From assembly GCF_946480305.1 (NCBI RefSeq), contig NZ_CAMLJQ010000033.1:1-49552 (forward strand): a DNA stretch of 49,552 nt, read 5' to 3'. The first letter of the stretch is position 1; each line of letters starts with the position of its first letter. A program made the translations under genes and the position numbers. Under the pieces are notes generated by a model. It searched no databases and had not been told where the DNA came from. It saw only the letters and a list, made by a program, of their open reading frames with translations. Shown here in pieces: positions 28,711 to 36,493 of this stretch. This stretch comes from an uncultured Caldimonas sp. (GTDB lineage: Bacteria; Pseudomonadota; Gammaproteobacteria; Burkholderiales; Burkholderiaceae).

Positions 28711-30084
28711 TCAGTCGTGCGGCAGCTCCCAGAGGATCCGCTCCACCTCCTCCAGCGGCATCGCCTCTTCGTTGGATGCGCCCAGATCAAGAGCGACATC
28801 GGGGAAGGCGACGATGAGCCCGGCGGCGGCCAACTGCATGGCGATGAAGGGCAGGGCGCCGAGGTAGAGCTCGCGGCTGGCGATGTGCGCGGGCGCCACG
28901 GAACGCAACGTGTAGATCGCGACGCCGAAGGGCGGGTGCATGAACGACGTCTGCAGCACCATGCAGACGAGCACTGCGAACCACGAAGGGTCGATGCCAA
29001 GCGCGGCCACGGTCGGCATGAGCAGTGGCAGCGCGATGAACGCGATCTCGAAGAAGTCCAGGAAGAACGCCAGGAAGAACACGAGGAAGACGGAAGCCAG
29101 CAGGAAGCCGGTTGCTCCGCCGGGTAGGTGGGCGAAGAGGTCCCGCATCCACTCCTTGCCTCCCATCGCGTTGAAAGGCAACGCGAAGAAGACGGCACCG
29201 ATCATGACGAACAACGCGCAGCAACTGATGAGCGTTGTGGTGTCGGCGATATGTCGCAGCGAGGCGCGGTCGAGTTGCCCTCGTGCCGCCGCCAGCAGCA
29301 ACGACGCGGTCGCGCCGAAGCCGCCGCTCTCGGTGGGCGTTGCAAACCCGCTCAGGACCGAGCCCAGGGTGGCGGCGACGATGAGCAACGGCGGGACCAG
29401 CGTTCTCAGGGCTTCGAGGCAGTCCTGCCTCGAAGGCGGGCTGCCGACCCGGGGCGCCGAATTCGGGCGAAACCTGGTCCACGCAACGACGTAGATGCAG
29501 TAGCACCCGGCAAGAAGAAGGCCCGGTACAAGTGCTCTCTCGTACAGGCGGAAGATCGGTACGCCGGTGGCGTCGGCAATGACGATGAGCACGAGACTGG
29601 GCGGGATGATCTGCGCCAGCGTGCCGGACGCGGTGATGACGCCGGTTGCCAACCAGCCCTGGTACCCCGCCTTCACCATGACCGGAAGCGCGATGACCCC
29701 CATCGCGATGATGCTCGCCTGGATCACGCCCGTTGTCGCCGCCAGCACGGTGCCGACGACGATCACGGACAGGGCGAGCCCGCCGCGGACGAACCGCAAC
29801 AGCTTCGAAAGAGACAGCAGCATGTCTTCGGCGAGGCCGCTCTTTTGCAGCGTGATGCCCATCAGCGTGAAAAAGGGGATCGCCAGCAGGACGTCGTTGA
29901 AGAGCAGGCCATAGACGCGCAGCATGTGAGCCTGCACCATGGTCAGCGGGAAGAGGTCCAGCGCGGCACCGACCAGCGTGAAGACGAATCCGTGCACGAC
30001 CAGCGACAGGCCGATGGGAAAGCCGGTCAGGATGGCCGCGACCATCGACACGAACATGAGCGGTGCAAGCCAGGCCACCGTCAT
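28711..30084 (-). CDS. dctM: TRAP transporter large permease (DctM type)
   Basis: A 457-residue integral membrane protein with about 12 helices, the ion-coupled translocation subunit of a tripartite ATP-independent periplasmic transporter. Diagnostic stretches include GFPIGLSLVVHGFVF, IPFFTLMGITLQKSG and SGTLAQIIPPSLVLIVIADA (the IPPS motif). Substrates of such systems are usually organic acids, set by the DctP binding protein, which is missing here. Its start overlaps dctQ by four bases. Confidence 0.92.
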   Translation of the reverse strand: MTVAWLAPLMFVSMVAAILTGFPIGLSLVVHGFVFTLVGAALDLFPLTMVQAHMLRVYGLLFNDVLLAIPFFTLMGITLQKSGLAEDMLLSLSKLLRFVRGGLALSVIVVGTVLAATTGVIQASIIAMGVIALPVMVKAGYQGWLATGVITASGTLAQIIPPSLVLIVIADATGVPIFRLYERALVPGLLLAGCYCIYVVAWTRFRPNSAPRVGSPPSRQDCLEALRTLVPPLLIVAATLGSVLSGFATPTESGGFGATASLLLAAARGQLDRASLRHIADTTTLISCCALFVMIGAVFFALPFNAMGGKEWMRDLFAHLPGGATGFLLASVFLVFFLAFFLDFFEIAFIALPLLMPTVAALGIDPSWFAVLVCMVLQTSFMHPPFGVAIYTLRSVAPAHIASRELYLGALPFIAMQLAAAGLIVAFPDVALDLGASNEEAMPLEEVERILWELPHD

Positions 30085-30656
30085 GACAGTGCCTGCTCGC
30101 CGACCTGCGGATCAGGGACGTCCTGGCCGTCGTTCGGTTCGAGCCAGCCGAGCAAGAAGCAGCAGCGTCGCAAGGTCTCCGAGATCGACTGCATCGCGAG
30201 CAAGGCAAAGCCGACGAACAGCGCGAGTTTCAGCGGCCATCGTTCCAGTCCGATGAGGACGTCCTCCGGGCCTTCCCGTTGCATGAGCGAGGTCAGCCAA
30301 AAGCCCCAGTAGCCGTGCGCGAGGTAGGCCGATATCAGGGCAAGCGGCACCAGGAACAGGAGTTCCAGTCGCCAGCGCGAGGCCGGGCTCAGTCTTCGCC
30401 AGAAGAAGTCGACGCGCACGTGCTGGCCGCGCATCAGCGTGTAGCCGGCCGATATCAGGTAGACGATGCCGAACAGGTACCACTGCAATTCGCTGAACCC
30501 GTTGTGCCCCCACGGCAACAGCTTCCTCGCCACCGCATACGCCACGCAGACGACCGGGATGACCAATGTCAGCCAGCGGACCGTTTCTCCTGCCGCGACG
30601 GTGACCCCGTCCAGCGCAGAGACGGCACCGAGAAGAAGTGGCTTCAGTTTGCTCAA
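30081..30656 (-). CDS. dctQ: TRAP transporter small permease (DctQ type)
   Basis: A 191-residue membrane protein with four predicted helices (about 25-45, 60-80, 100-120, 140-165), the small subunit of a TRAP transporter. The central motif RGQHVRVDFFWRRLSPASRW matches the DctQ family signature around the second helix. It is the first gene of a two-gene operon with dctM. The C-terminus is longer than usual and polar. Divergent to a LysR gene 200 bases away. Confidence 0.88.
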   Translation of the reverse strand: MSKLKPLLLGAVSALDGVTVAAGETVRWLTLVIPVVCVAYAVARKLLPWGHNGFSELQWYLFGIVYLISAGYTLMRGQHVRVDFFWRRLSPASRWRLELLFLVPLALISAYLAHGYWGFWLTSLMQREGPEDVLIGLERWPLKLALFVGFALLAMQSISETLRRCCFLLGWLEPNDGQDVPDPQVGEQALS

Positions 30657-30794
30657 GGCGGATCAGATCGTTGACCTCGGATCGGGCGATGCGAGCGGGC
30701 ATGTCGCTTGTTCGCTCAGCCCCGGTTCACCCACAAGCGCCGTAGGGTAGGCACTTCCCGGTCGCCGACATAGCGAGAAAGGCTGAGGCCTGGA

Positions 30795-30823
30795 TTGAGG
30801 TTTTCTCAAGGCATCGATACACT
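30795..30823 (+). promoter_or_regulatory. Promoter of the LysR gene with overlapping LysR-type box
   Basis: TTGAGG (30795-30800), 17-base spacer, TACACT (30818-30823) form a credible sigma-70 promoter 34 bases before ATG 30857. TTGAG-GTTTT-CTCAA (30795-30809) is a perfect dyad with the T-N11-A layout of LysR-type boxes and covers the -35 box. This suggests negative autoregulation. Confidence 0.5.
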
Positions 30824-30856
30824 GCCCACGCCTTGTTGGCTCTTGTCGAGAGGTCC

Positions 30857-31711
30857 ATGCTCAGACTCGTGCATCAGACGTTGCGGTCGTTCGTCGCGTT
30901 GGCCGAGCACGGCACTCTCTCGGCAGCGGGAGCAGACACGCACCGCTCTGCATCCGCTGTCAGCCTTCAGCTCGCCGCGCTCGAGGCCCAGGTGGGCAGA
31001 CAGCTTTTCGTGAGGGGGCCGCGAGGCATGACGCTCGCCCCTGCCGGCGTCGAGCTGCTCGCCTATGCGCAGCAACTGCTATCCATTGAAGCCGAGGCGA
31101 GACGCGCCATCGGTTGCGTCGGCGTCTATGGCGAAGTGACCTTCGGCATGCCGCAGGACTTTGCCGTCTCGATGCTGGCGGACACGCTCGAGCAGTTCAA
31201 GAGCGCGCATCCGGGCGCCAAGGTCAAGGCGCTGATCGAACGCAACAGCGCGGTGGCGGAGCTGATGCGGTCCGGCTCGCTCGACCTGGCCCTGCTCATC
31301 GGTCGACGTCGGCACAAGCGCGCACTTTGCGCGGTGATGCGACCGACCCTGTGGTTCGCCCGTCCCGGCTTCTCCTGGGCGCCGACGTCCCCTTTGCCTC
31401 TGGTGGCGCTCGAGCGGCCATGCCTGTTTCGTGACGACGCGGTCTCGGCCCTCGAGCGTGCCCGCATTCCCTATGAGGTGGTGTTCGCGACCGGAAGCGT
31501 GGAGGCCATGTGGGCGGCCGTGAGGGCCGGAGTGGGTGTGACCGCTCGGATGAAACTCGCAGAGATGAAAGGCGTGGAGAGTGTGGGGCCGCAATTGAAT
31601 CTGCCGCTGCTGCCACACGTCAGCCTGTCGCTGGCAAAGACGGCCAGAAGCGACACCGACGCGGCGCGCGTTCTGGCATCGCTGGTCGAAACAGCGCTCG
31701 TCAACGTCTGA
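30857..31711 (+). CDS. LysR family transcriptional regulator
   Basis: A 284-residue regulator: N-terminal winged helix (LRSFVALAEHGTLSAAGADT onward, about 5-62) and a periplasmic-binding-like effector domain (about 90-280). ATG 30857 follows GAGAGG; the in-frame TTG eight codons upstream is less likely. It is divergent from dctQM, and the intergenic region holds a LysR-type box, so it likely controls itself and the TRAP genes. It is convergent with ptxD. Confidence 0.88.
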   Translation: MLRLVHQTLRSFVALAEHGTLSAAGADTHRSASAVSLQLAALEAQVGRQLFVRGPRGMTLAPAGVELLAYAQQLLSIEAEARRAIGCVGVYGEVTFGMPQDFAVSMLADTLEQFKSAHPGAKVKALIERNSAVAELMRSGSLDLALLIGRRRHKRALCAVMRPTLWFARPGFSWAPTSPLPLVALERPCLFRDDAVSALERARIPYEVVFATGSVEAMWAAVRAGVGVTARMKLAEMKGVESVGPQLNLPLLPHVSLSLAKTARSDTDAARVLASLVETALVNV

Positions 31712-31796
31712 GCAGACCACGTCGCGAGCGGGACGAGGTTGCCGCTGCAGCTCCACCGCAGTCGGCCTGGCTGTCCACGTGCTCCGGGCTTGCGGA

Positions 31797-32789
31797 TCAG
31801 GCGGGCACTGCTGCCGGCCGGTTGATCGCGTCGGCCGGCGCGCGGCCCGTCAGTGCCGCGATGATGTTGCCGGCCGCCCGGTGCTCGATGGCCAGGCGCA
31901 CGTTGTGCACGGCCGAGCCGAGATGCGGCGTGAACAGCGTGTGCGGCGCTTCCAGCAGCGCGGGCGGGATGCGTTCGCTGCGGTCGGGCAGGCCCCAGTC
32001 CTCGCAGGCGAACACGTCGGCCGCATAGCCACCGAGCCGGCCGCTGCGCAGGGCGGCGGCCACGGCATCCTCGTCGACCACCGAACCGCGGCCGACGTTG
32101 ATCACGTATTGCCCGACCGGTGCGCGCGCCAGCAGTGCCGGGCCGAAGAGATGCCGCGTGTCGGACCGCAACGGCACCGCCAGGAAGACGAACTGCGCGC
32201 TGCCGACCGCTTGCTCCAGTGTCGCCGCCTGCGTTGCCGGATGGCGGACGTGCGGGTCCACGCCGAGGATGTGCGCGCAGCCGAATCCCCGGAGCCGCTC
32301 GACGATGGCCGCACCGACCCGCCCGAGGCCGACGACCGCGGCAGTGGCGCCGTGCAGGCCGCTGCCGTACAGATGCGCGCGCCACCCGGCATAGTCGGCG
32401 TGGCGGACGTAGGCGTCGCCGGCGCGCACCTGTCGCGCCAGGGCAATGGCCAGGCCCAGCGCCAGCTCGGCCGTCGGTTCGGTGAGCAGGTCGGGCACGA
32501 TGCTGAGCCAGATGCCACGGCGGGTGCAGGCTTCCACGTCGTAGGCGTCGTAGCCCTTCAGTGCGCACGCGACGATGCGCAGCTCGCTCGCCTGCGCAAG
32601 CACGGCATCGTCCAGGCGGTCGGTCATGAAACCCATCATTGCGCTGGCCCCGCGCAGCTTGACGGCAAGCTGTGCCGGGCTCCACGGTTCCAGCGCGTCG
32701 TTCATGTCGACCTGGCCATGGATTTCGAGCCGGGAGCGCACCTCGTCATGGATGCGGTTGGTCACGACGATGCGGGGCAAGGCGGTCAT
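31797..32789 (-). CDS. ptxD: PtxD, NAD-dependent phosphite dehydrogenase
   Basis: A 330-residue D-2-hydroxyacid dehydrogenase-fold enzyme that oxidises phosphite to phosphate with NAD. Very close in wording to PtxD of Pseudomonas stutzeri: CALKGYDAYDVEACTRRG with Lys78, SIVPDLLTEPTAELALGLA, Rossmann motif GLGRVG (154-159), Arg234 in NVGRGSVVDE, GGYAADVFACEDW with Glu263, and TPHLGSAVHNVRL with His289. These are the known PtxD active-site residues. Asp178 ends the second Rossmann strand, as expected for NAD preference. It is last in the ptxABCD operon, 12 bases after ptxC. Confidence 0.94.
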   Translation of the reverse strand: MTALPRIVVTNRIHDEVRSRLEIHGQVDMNDALEPWSPAQLAVKLRGASAMMGFMTDRLDDAVLAQASELRIVACALKGYDAYDVEACTRRGIWLSIVPDLLTEPTAELALGLAIALARQVRAGDAYVRHADYAGWRAHLYGSGLHGATAAVVGLGRVGAAIVERLRGFGCAHILGVDPHVRHPATQAATLEQAVGSAQFVFLAVPLRSDTRHLFGPALLARAPVGQYVINVGRGSVVDEDAVAAALRSGRLGGYAADVFACEDWGLPDRSERIPPALLEAPHTLFTPHLGSAVHNVRLAIEHRAAGNIIAALTGRAPADAINRPAAVPA

Positions 32790-32801
32790 GTGGTCCTTCT
32801 T

Positions 32802-33608
32802 CTACTTGAGCTTGCGGCGCAGCATCGCGCCGATCGCGTCGACGACAACGACGCAGGCAAGAATGGTCAGCAGGATCGCGCTGACCTCGTCGTACTTGAT
32901 AAGACGCAGTGCGGCCATCAGCTCGAAGCCGATGCCGCCGGCACCGACGATGCCGAGCACCGCCGAGGCGCGGAAGTGGTATTCCCAGCGGTAGATGGTG
33001 ATGTCGGCCAGTTGCGGCAGCACCTGCGGCAGCACCGCGTGGGTGATGACCTGGAAGCGGCTGGCGCCGGCGGCGTGCGCGGCTTCCAGCGGCTTGGGGT
33101 CGACGTGCTCGATGGCCTCGGCATAGAACTTCGCCACCATCCCCACCGAGTGGAAGGCCAGCGCCAGCACGCCGGGCAGCGCGCCGAAGCCGACCGCGGC
33201 GACGAAGATGATGCCGAGGATGATCTCGGGCACGGAGCGCAGTGCGGCGAGCAGCGTGCGTGTGCCGCGGTACAGCACCGGGTGGGGCGTGGTGTTGGGT
33301 GCGGCCAGCAGCGCCAGCGGCAGCGAGAGCAGCACCGCCAGCGCGGTGCCGGCGATCGACATTGCCAGCGTGTCGAGCAGCGGTTTCATCCAGTGCGGCC
33401 AGCGGGTGAAATCGGGCGGCACCATCTCCGAGGCGAGCTGCGCGATGGCGGGCGCACCTTCGATGAAGCGCGTGGCGTCGAAAAAACCGGTGATCGCGAG
33501 GGCGGCGACGCACACCGCCGCGACGACGAGCACCAGGCGCCACTGGCGGCCCGCACGCTCGCGGGCCGCGGCCAGGATGGGTGCGTAGGACGGCAACGTG
33601 GCACTCAT
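32802..33608 (-). CDS. ptxC: PtxC, phosphite/phosphonate ABC transporter permease (PhnE family)
   Basis: A 268-residue inner membrane permease with about six helices. The EAA loop (AHAAGASRFQVITHAVLPQV) contacts the ATPase, and AVGFGALPGVLALAFHSVGM is typical of PhnE-family permeases. It forms the channel for phosphite import in this operon. The start ATG 33608 lies two bases from the ptxB stop. Family alternatives are phosphonate or phosphate transport, but the neighbouring ptxD argues for phosphite. Confidence 0.92.
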   Translation of the reverse strand: MSATLPSYAPILAAARERAGRQWRLVLVVAAVCVAALAITGFFDATRFIEGAPAIAQLASEMVPPDFTRWPHWMKPLLDTLAMSIAGTALAVLLSLPLALLAAPNTTPHPVLYRGTRTLLAALRSVPEIILGIIFVAAVGFGALPGVLALAFHSVGMVAKFYAEAIEHVDPKPLEAAHAAGASRFQVITHAVLPQVLPQLADITIYRWEYHFRASAVLGIVGAGGIGFELMAALRLIKYDEVSAILLTILACVVVVDAIGAMLRRKLK

Positions 33609-33610
33609 CG

Positions 33611-34480
33611 TCAGTTCATCCGCGCGAGGTCGAGCTTCAGGATGGTCGCAGTCTCGCGCAGGATGTCGTAGGTCCCGTCATCGGTGGCCACGAAGCCCTC
33701 GACGCGGAACGACTTCAACACCTCCTTGTCCTTGAGGTTCAGGAAGGCGCTGCGCAGTGCGGCCTTCAGCTCGGGCGCGAGCTTGCCCTGCATCACCAGC
33801 GGGTAGTTGGGAATGGGCGCCGTCACGTCGAGCCGCACGATCTTGTGCGCGTCGATCATGCCGCGCTGGATGAGGCTGTCGAGGATGACCTTCGACAGGG
33901 CACCAGCCGGTACCTGGCCGGCTTGTACCGCACGCGCCACCGCGTCGTGCGCACCGAGGTGCACGGGCTTGTAGTCCGTGCCGCCGGTCAGCCCCGCCTT
34001 CTTCAGCAGGTGAGCGCGTGGTGCCAGGTGGCTGGAGGTCGATGCCTGGTCGCCGAAGCCGAAGGGCCGGCCGCGCACGTCTTCCAGCTTCTTGACGGGT
34101 CCGTCGGCGCTGGCGATCAGCACCGAGTTGTAGGTGGGCGAGCCCTTCTCGATGCCGACGGCGAAGGGCTCGATCTGCGGTGCGCGCGACTTGGCGAGCA
34201 CGTACGAGAAGGGACCGAAGTACGCCACCTCGATGCGACCGAAACGCATGGCCTCGATCATCGACGAGTAGTCGGTGGTGACGATGATCTCGACGTCCTT
34301 GCCGAGCGCCCTTTCCAGATAGGTCTTCAGCGGCTGCGCGTTCTGGATCAGCGTGGCCGCATTCTCGTCGGGCAGCAGCGCGACGCGCAGGCGCGAGGGG
34401 TCGCTTTGCGCGTGTGCATGGGGTGCGAGCGCGGCAAGGGCGGCGAACGAGGCGGCGAGCAGGTGGCGGCGGTTCATCAT
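33611..34480 (-). CDS. ptxB: PtxB, periplasmic phosphite-binding protein
   Basis: A 289-residue substrate-binding protein of the phosphate/phosphite/phosphonate family (PhnD superfamily). Signal peptide: MMNRRHLLAASFAALAALA, with cleavage after AHAHA near residue 24. The mature protein starts LRVALLPDENAATL; VAYFGPFSYVLA, GDQASTSSHLAPR and HDAVARAVQ are the segments that form the anion pocket in PtxB/PhnD structures. It delivers phosphite to PtxAC. It starts 44 bases after ptxA. Confidence 0.93.
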   Translation of the reverse strand: MMNRRHLLAASFAALAALAPHAHAQSDPSRLRVALLPDENAATLIQNAQPLKTYLERALGKDVEIIVTTDYSSMIEAMRFGRIEVAYFGPFSYVLAKSRAPQIEPFAVGIEKGSPTYNSVLIASADGPVKKLEDVRGRPFGFGDQASTSSHLAPRAHLLKKAGLTGGTDYKPVHLGAHDAVARAVQAGQVPAGALSKVILDSLIQRGMIDAHKIVRLDVTAPIPNYPLVMQGKLAPELKAALRSAFLNLKDKEVLKSFRVEGFVATDDGTYDILRETATILKLDLARMN

Positions 34481-34524
34481 GCGGGACTCCAGGGGAAAGA
34501 TGAGATGAGGCGACGGCGACGGCT

Positions 34525-35334
34525 TCAGGCGCCGCTGGGGCCGTAGAGCGCGAGCACGGCTTGCGAGCTCAGCTCGGACGGCGGGCCGTCGAAGACGACC
34601 GCGCCGCCCTTCAGGCCGACGATGCGGTCGGCGTGGCGGCGCGCGAGTTCCACCTGGTGCAGGCTGACGACGGCAGTGAGGCCGTCGTTGCGGCAGATGC
34701 GCTGCATCAGGCCGAGCAGGTGTTCGGCGCTGGCGGGATCGAGGCTGGCCACCGGTTCATCGGCGAGCAGCACGCGCGGCTGCTGCACCAGCGCGCGGGC
34801 GACGCCGACACGCTGTTGCTGGCCGCCCGAGAGTTCGTCGGCGCGATCGAGCGCGCGGTCGAGCAGTCCGACCCGGTCGATCGCCGCAAGGGCCGCTTCC
34901 TTCTCGCTGCGCGACCAGGGCCGCAACGTGGCCCAGGCCGAGTGGTAGCCCAGCCGCCCCATCAGCACGTTGCTCAGTACCGTGAGCCGTCCGATCAGGT
35001 GGTGCTGCTGAAACACCATGCCGGTGCGCCGGCGGTGCTGCTGCAAGGCGGTGGCGCCGCGCAACTCGCCGATGCCGTCGACGGCCACGACACCCGCCGT
35101 GGGACGCACCAATCCGTTCAGGCAGCGCAGCAACGTCGACTTGCCGGCGCCCGATGCGCCCAGCAGCACCGTGAAGCGGCCGGGCTCGAAGGCGAGCGTC
35201 GTCGGTTGCAGCGCCTGGGTACCGTTGGGATAGCGCACCTCGACCGCTTCGGTGCGCAGCGCGATGCCTGCGCTGTCGGCAGCCTCGGCCGCCTGCGGCG
35301 CGGCCTGCGCCGGGAGTCTCAGGCTTGCGGTCAT
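34525..35334 (-). CDS. ptxA: PtxA, phosphite ABC transporter ATPase
   Basis: A 269-residue ATP-binding subunit (PhnC family). Walker A is LGASGAGKSTLLR, the Q loop VFQQHHLIGRLTVLSNVLMG, the signature ELSGGQQQRVGVARALVQQP, Walker B VLLADEPVASLDP and the switch histidine SLHQVEL. ATG 35334 is chosen because ACGAGGAG lies just upstream; an in-frame ATG 25 codons earlier would run into the divergent promoter. It is the first gene of ptxABCD. Confidence 0.93.
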   Translation of the reverse strand: MTASLRLPAQAAPQAAEAADSAGIALRTEAVEVRYPNGTQALQPTTLAFEPGRFTVLLGASGAGKSTLLRCLNGLVRPTAGVVAVDGIGELRGATALQQHRRRTGMVFQQHHLIGRLTVLSNVLMGRLGYHSAWATLRPWSRSEKEAALAAIDRVGLLDRALDRADELSGGQQQRVGVARALVQQPRVLLADEPVASLDPASAEHLLGLMQRICRNDGLTAVVSLHQVELARRHADRIVGLKGGAVVFDGPPSELSSQAVLALYGPSGA

Positions 35335-35382
35335 TCGGGCTCCTCGTGCAACTTCGATGCTCGCCAGTTTCGGGATGGTGTG

Positions 35383-35411
35383 TGACAGGCGTGTCAACAA
35401 AACCGTCACAG
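35383..35411 (-). promoter_or_regulatory. Candidate PhoB-like repeats and -35 box before ptxA
   Basis: On the minus strand, CTGTGAC (35411-35405), TTGTTGA (35400-35394) and CCTGTCA (35389-35383) recur with an 11-base period, as in degenerate Pho boxes (CTGTCAT units with 4-base spacers). TTGACA, a consensus -35, sits at 35397-35392. On either strand TGACA-GGCG-TGTCA (35383-35396) is a perfect dyad. No clear -10 box follows. Confidence 0.3.
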
Positions 35412-35425
35412 AAGGCGAATAAGGT

Positions 35426-35440
35426 ATAGACCTCGTCTAT
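35426..35440 (+). promoter_or_regulatory. LysR-type box overlapping the ptxE-like start codon
   Basis: ATAGAC-CTC-GTCTAT is a perfect 15-base dyad with T-N11-A spacing, in the 104-base gap between the divergent ptxA and LysR starts. Its last two bases are the first two of the LysR ATG at 35439. Binding there would block the regulator's own expression. Confidence 0.5.
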
Positions 35441-36344
35441 GGCTACGTCCTCATCCGCAGAACTGAAGGCGTTCGACGCGACGGCGCGCACCGGCAGCAT
35501 GTCGGCCGCGGCGCGTCTGCTCGGCGTCAGTCAGCCCACCATCTCGGCACACGTGACCAGCCTGGAGCAGCGCTTCGGCGTGGAGTTGTTCCACCGGCGC
35601 AGCCGAGGTGTGCAACTCACCGAGTTCGGCTCGCTGCTGTACGAGACCACGCATCGCATCACGCGCGCCGAGGAGCATGCGCTGCAATTGCTGCTGAGCG
35701 CACGCAGCCAGTACCACGGTCACCTGCGTATCGGTGCGATCGGTCCCTACAACGTCACGCCGATGATCCGGCGCTTCCGCACGGCCTGTCCCAAGGTGCA
35801 GGTGAGCGTGTGCATGGGCGACTCGCGGTTCGTGGTGCAAGGGGTGCTGGGCCATGAGCACGATCTGGGTGTGTTGTTGCACCACGTCGACGACGCGCGC
35901 GTGCATTGCCTGCCGTACAGGCGTCAGCCCTTGGTGGTGCTTGCGCCGCGGGTGCACCCGCTGGCCTCGCGCCACGAGGTGAGCCTGGCGGATCTCGACG
36001 GCCAAGAGTTCGTGCTGCGCGAGCATGGCTCGGGCACGCGGGCGGTCTTCGAGCAGGGGCTGGCGGCCGCCGGCGTGAAGGTGCGGTGCTCGCTCGTGAT
36101 GGGCAGCCGCGAAGGCGTGAAGGAAGCGGTGGCGCAGGGTCTCGGGCTGGGCGTGGTGGCCGCCACGGCCCACCCTCCGGACGAGCGGGTCGTCGCCTTG
36201 CCCGTGACGGGAGCCGACCTCGCCACTCACGTGCATGTGATCTGCCTGCGCGAGCGTCTGCAAGCCTCGTTGATCGGCCGCTTCCTGCAGATGGTCGAGG
36301 CCGAACGCGATGTTCGAACGGCCGCCCGGCGCGGCTCCCGTTGA
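35439..36344 (+). CDS. LysR family regulator of the ptx operon (PtxE-like)
   Basis: A 301-residue LysR protein: winged helix (about 8-65, with SMSAAARLLGVSQPTISAHV) and a two-lobed effector domain of the CysB/CbbR fold (about 90-290; HLRIGAIGPYNVTPMI opens it). Divergent orientation next to ptxA matches the role of PtxE in phosphite operons, although in P. stutzeri ptxE lies downstream in the same direction. The Shine-Dalgarno before ATG 35439 is poor, but the HTH begins too early for a later start. Confidence 0.88.
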   Translation: MATSSSAELKAFDATARTGSMSAAARLLGVSQPTISAHVTSLEQRFGVELFHRRSRGVQLTEFGSLLYETTHRITRAEEHALQLLLSARSQYHGHLRIGAIGPYNVTPMIRRFRTACPKVQVSVCMGDSRFVVQGVLGHEHDLGVLLHHVDDARVHCLPYRRQPLVVLAPRVHPLASRHEVSLADLDGQEFVLREHGSGTRAVFEQGLAAAGVKVRCSLVMGSREGVKEAVAQGLGLGVVAATAHPPDERVVALPVTGADLATHVHVICLRERLQASLIGRFLQMVEAERDVRTAARRGSR

Positions 36345-36493
36345 CGTGCCCGGGGCATCCCGCGCAGGCTTCACCGCCGCGCGGCACAGGCCGGAGACGG
36401 TTCGCCCCGCTCTTCGCGAGTTCGCATCCCCACCAGGAGGACGAACGGTGCCGGGGCACAGTACCGCTTCCGTCTCTCTGGATCGTGCTTGCG

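Noticed and set aside
31797..32789. Calling the dehydrogenase a generic D-2-hydroxyacid or phosphoglycerate dehydrogenase
   Set aside because: PtxD-specific segments and the upstream phosphite transporter genes make phosphite dehydrogenase much more likely.
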